Assembly (NCBI GenBank): GCA_003225595.1
Contig: QIAR01000619.1
Coordinates: 1-5,470 of the forward strand
From: Acidobacteriota bacterium
GTDB taxonomy: Bacteria; Acidobacteriota; Terriglobia; Terriglobales; Acidobacteriaceae
Reading direction: 5' to 3'
Length of the DNA: 5,470 nucleotides
Shown here: one piece after another, positions 5,421 to 5,470 of the stretch
Layout of the letters: each line of letters starts with the position of its first letter
Numbering within the stretch: the stretch's first letter is position 1
Translations under genes and position numbers: made by a program
Notes under the pieces: generated by a model
The model's database searches: none
The model's input: the letters and a program-made list of their open reading frames with translations, nothing else
What the model was told of the DNA's origin: nothing

Positions 5421-5424
5421 CGCC

Positions 5425-5470
5425 ATGAGATTTAGAAAATCGATCTTGATCACGCTAGTTGTTCTCCTCG
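5425..5470 (+). CDS. 5' end of a probable exported protein (partial)
   Basis: Only 15 codons are in the window: MRFRKSILITLVVLL, still open at the edge. The basic MRFRK followed by a run of Ile, Leu and Val is a typical signal peptide or membrane anchor start, and a GAGGA ribosome binding site precedes it. It lies on the same strand as the HAF gene, 189 bases downstream, probably with its own promoter. It could be a secreted, lipoprotein or membrane protein. The family cannot be told from what is present. Confidence 0.6.
   Translation, partial: MRFRKSILITLVVLL

Larger units (their letters stand above)
5236..5424. other. Intergenic region after the HAF gene
   Basis: No gene is seen in these 189 bases. 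The octamer CGGATACC occurs twice (near 5242 and 5315), which may be chance. The 3' half holds a stronger hairpin, listed separately. A 60-codon minus-strand frame across the region has no recognisable content. Confidence 0.45.

Overview
The window most resembles a soil-type member of the Acidobacteriota. This is inferred from gene content and moderately high GC. The supporting genes are a one-component regulator with an N-terminal winged helix, one membrane helix and C-terminal TPRs, a secreted HAF-repeat protein, and a C-terminal TPR tail of a kind I recall from acidobacterial kinase and regulator genes. No database search was possible, so all family names come from recognisable motifs. I see no rRNA, tRNA, CRISPR array, transposase or phage gene.

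Left part (1 to about 1620). Two genes that lack their 5' parts meet head to head near position 720. On the minus strand is the C-terminal third of an alkyl-sulfatase-like (BDS1-type) metallo-hydrolase (721 to 233). On the plus strand is the last 48 or so codons of a TPR protein (about 723 to 869). Next comes a small, apparently intact zinc-binding protein (897 to 1163), then a doubtful 31-codon ORF with a CxxC knuckle (1258 to 1353). Directly after it lie two tandem copies of a 53-bp unit (1357 to 1462). Each copy carries two short palindromes. The repeats sit in a gap between converging genes.

Centre (1619 to 3498, minus strand). A membrane-anchored OmpR/CadC-type winged-helix regulator with a TolB/FlgO-like periplasmic domain and TPRs is split by a frameshift near 2315-2330. 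Just upstream of its start are three copies of an AATTCTGG-like element at 11-bp spacing, a good candidate for an autoregulatory operator.

Right part (3758 to 5470, plus strand). A secreted HAF-repeat protein, divergent from the regulator, has a strong ribosome binding site and a signal peptide. It is broken by what looks like one missing G at 4543-4544; restoring it gives one 492-residue protein. A non-coding gap with a 30-nt hairpin follows, and then the first 15 codons of another apparently exported protein run off the end.

Taken together, the regulator and HAF gene form a divergent pair that could share control. The window also holds an unusual number of lesions: two truncations at one junction and two frameshifts. 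Either this is decaying accessory DNA, or the assembly contains a chimeric join and indel errors. The sequence alone cannot decide between them.
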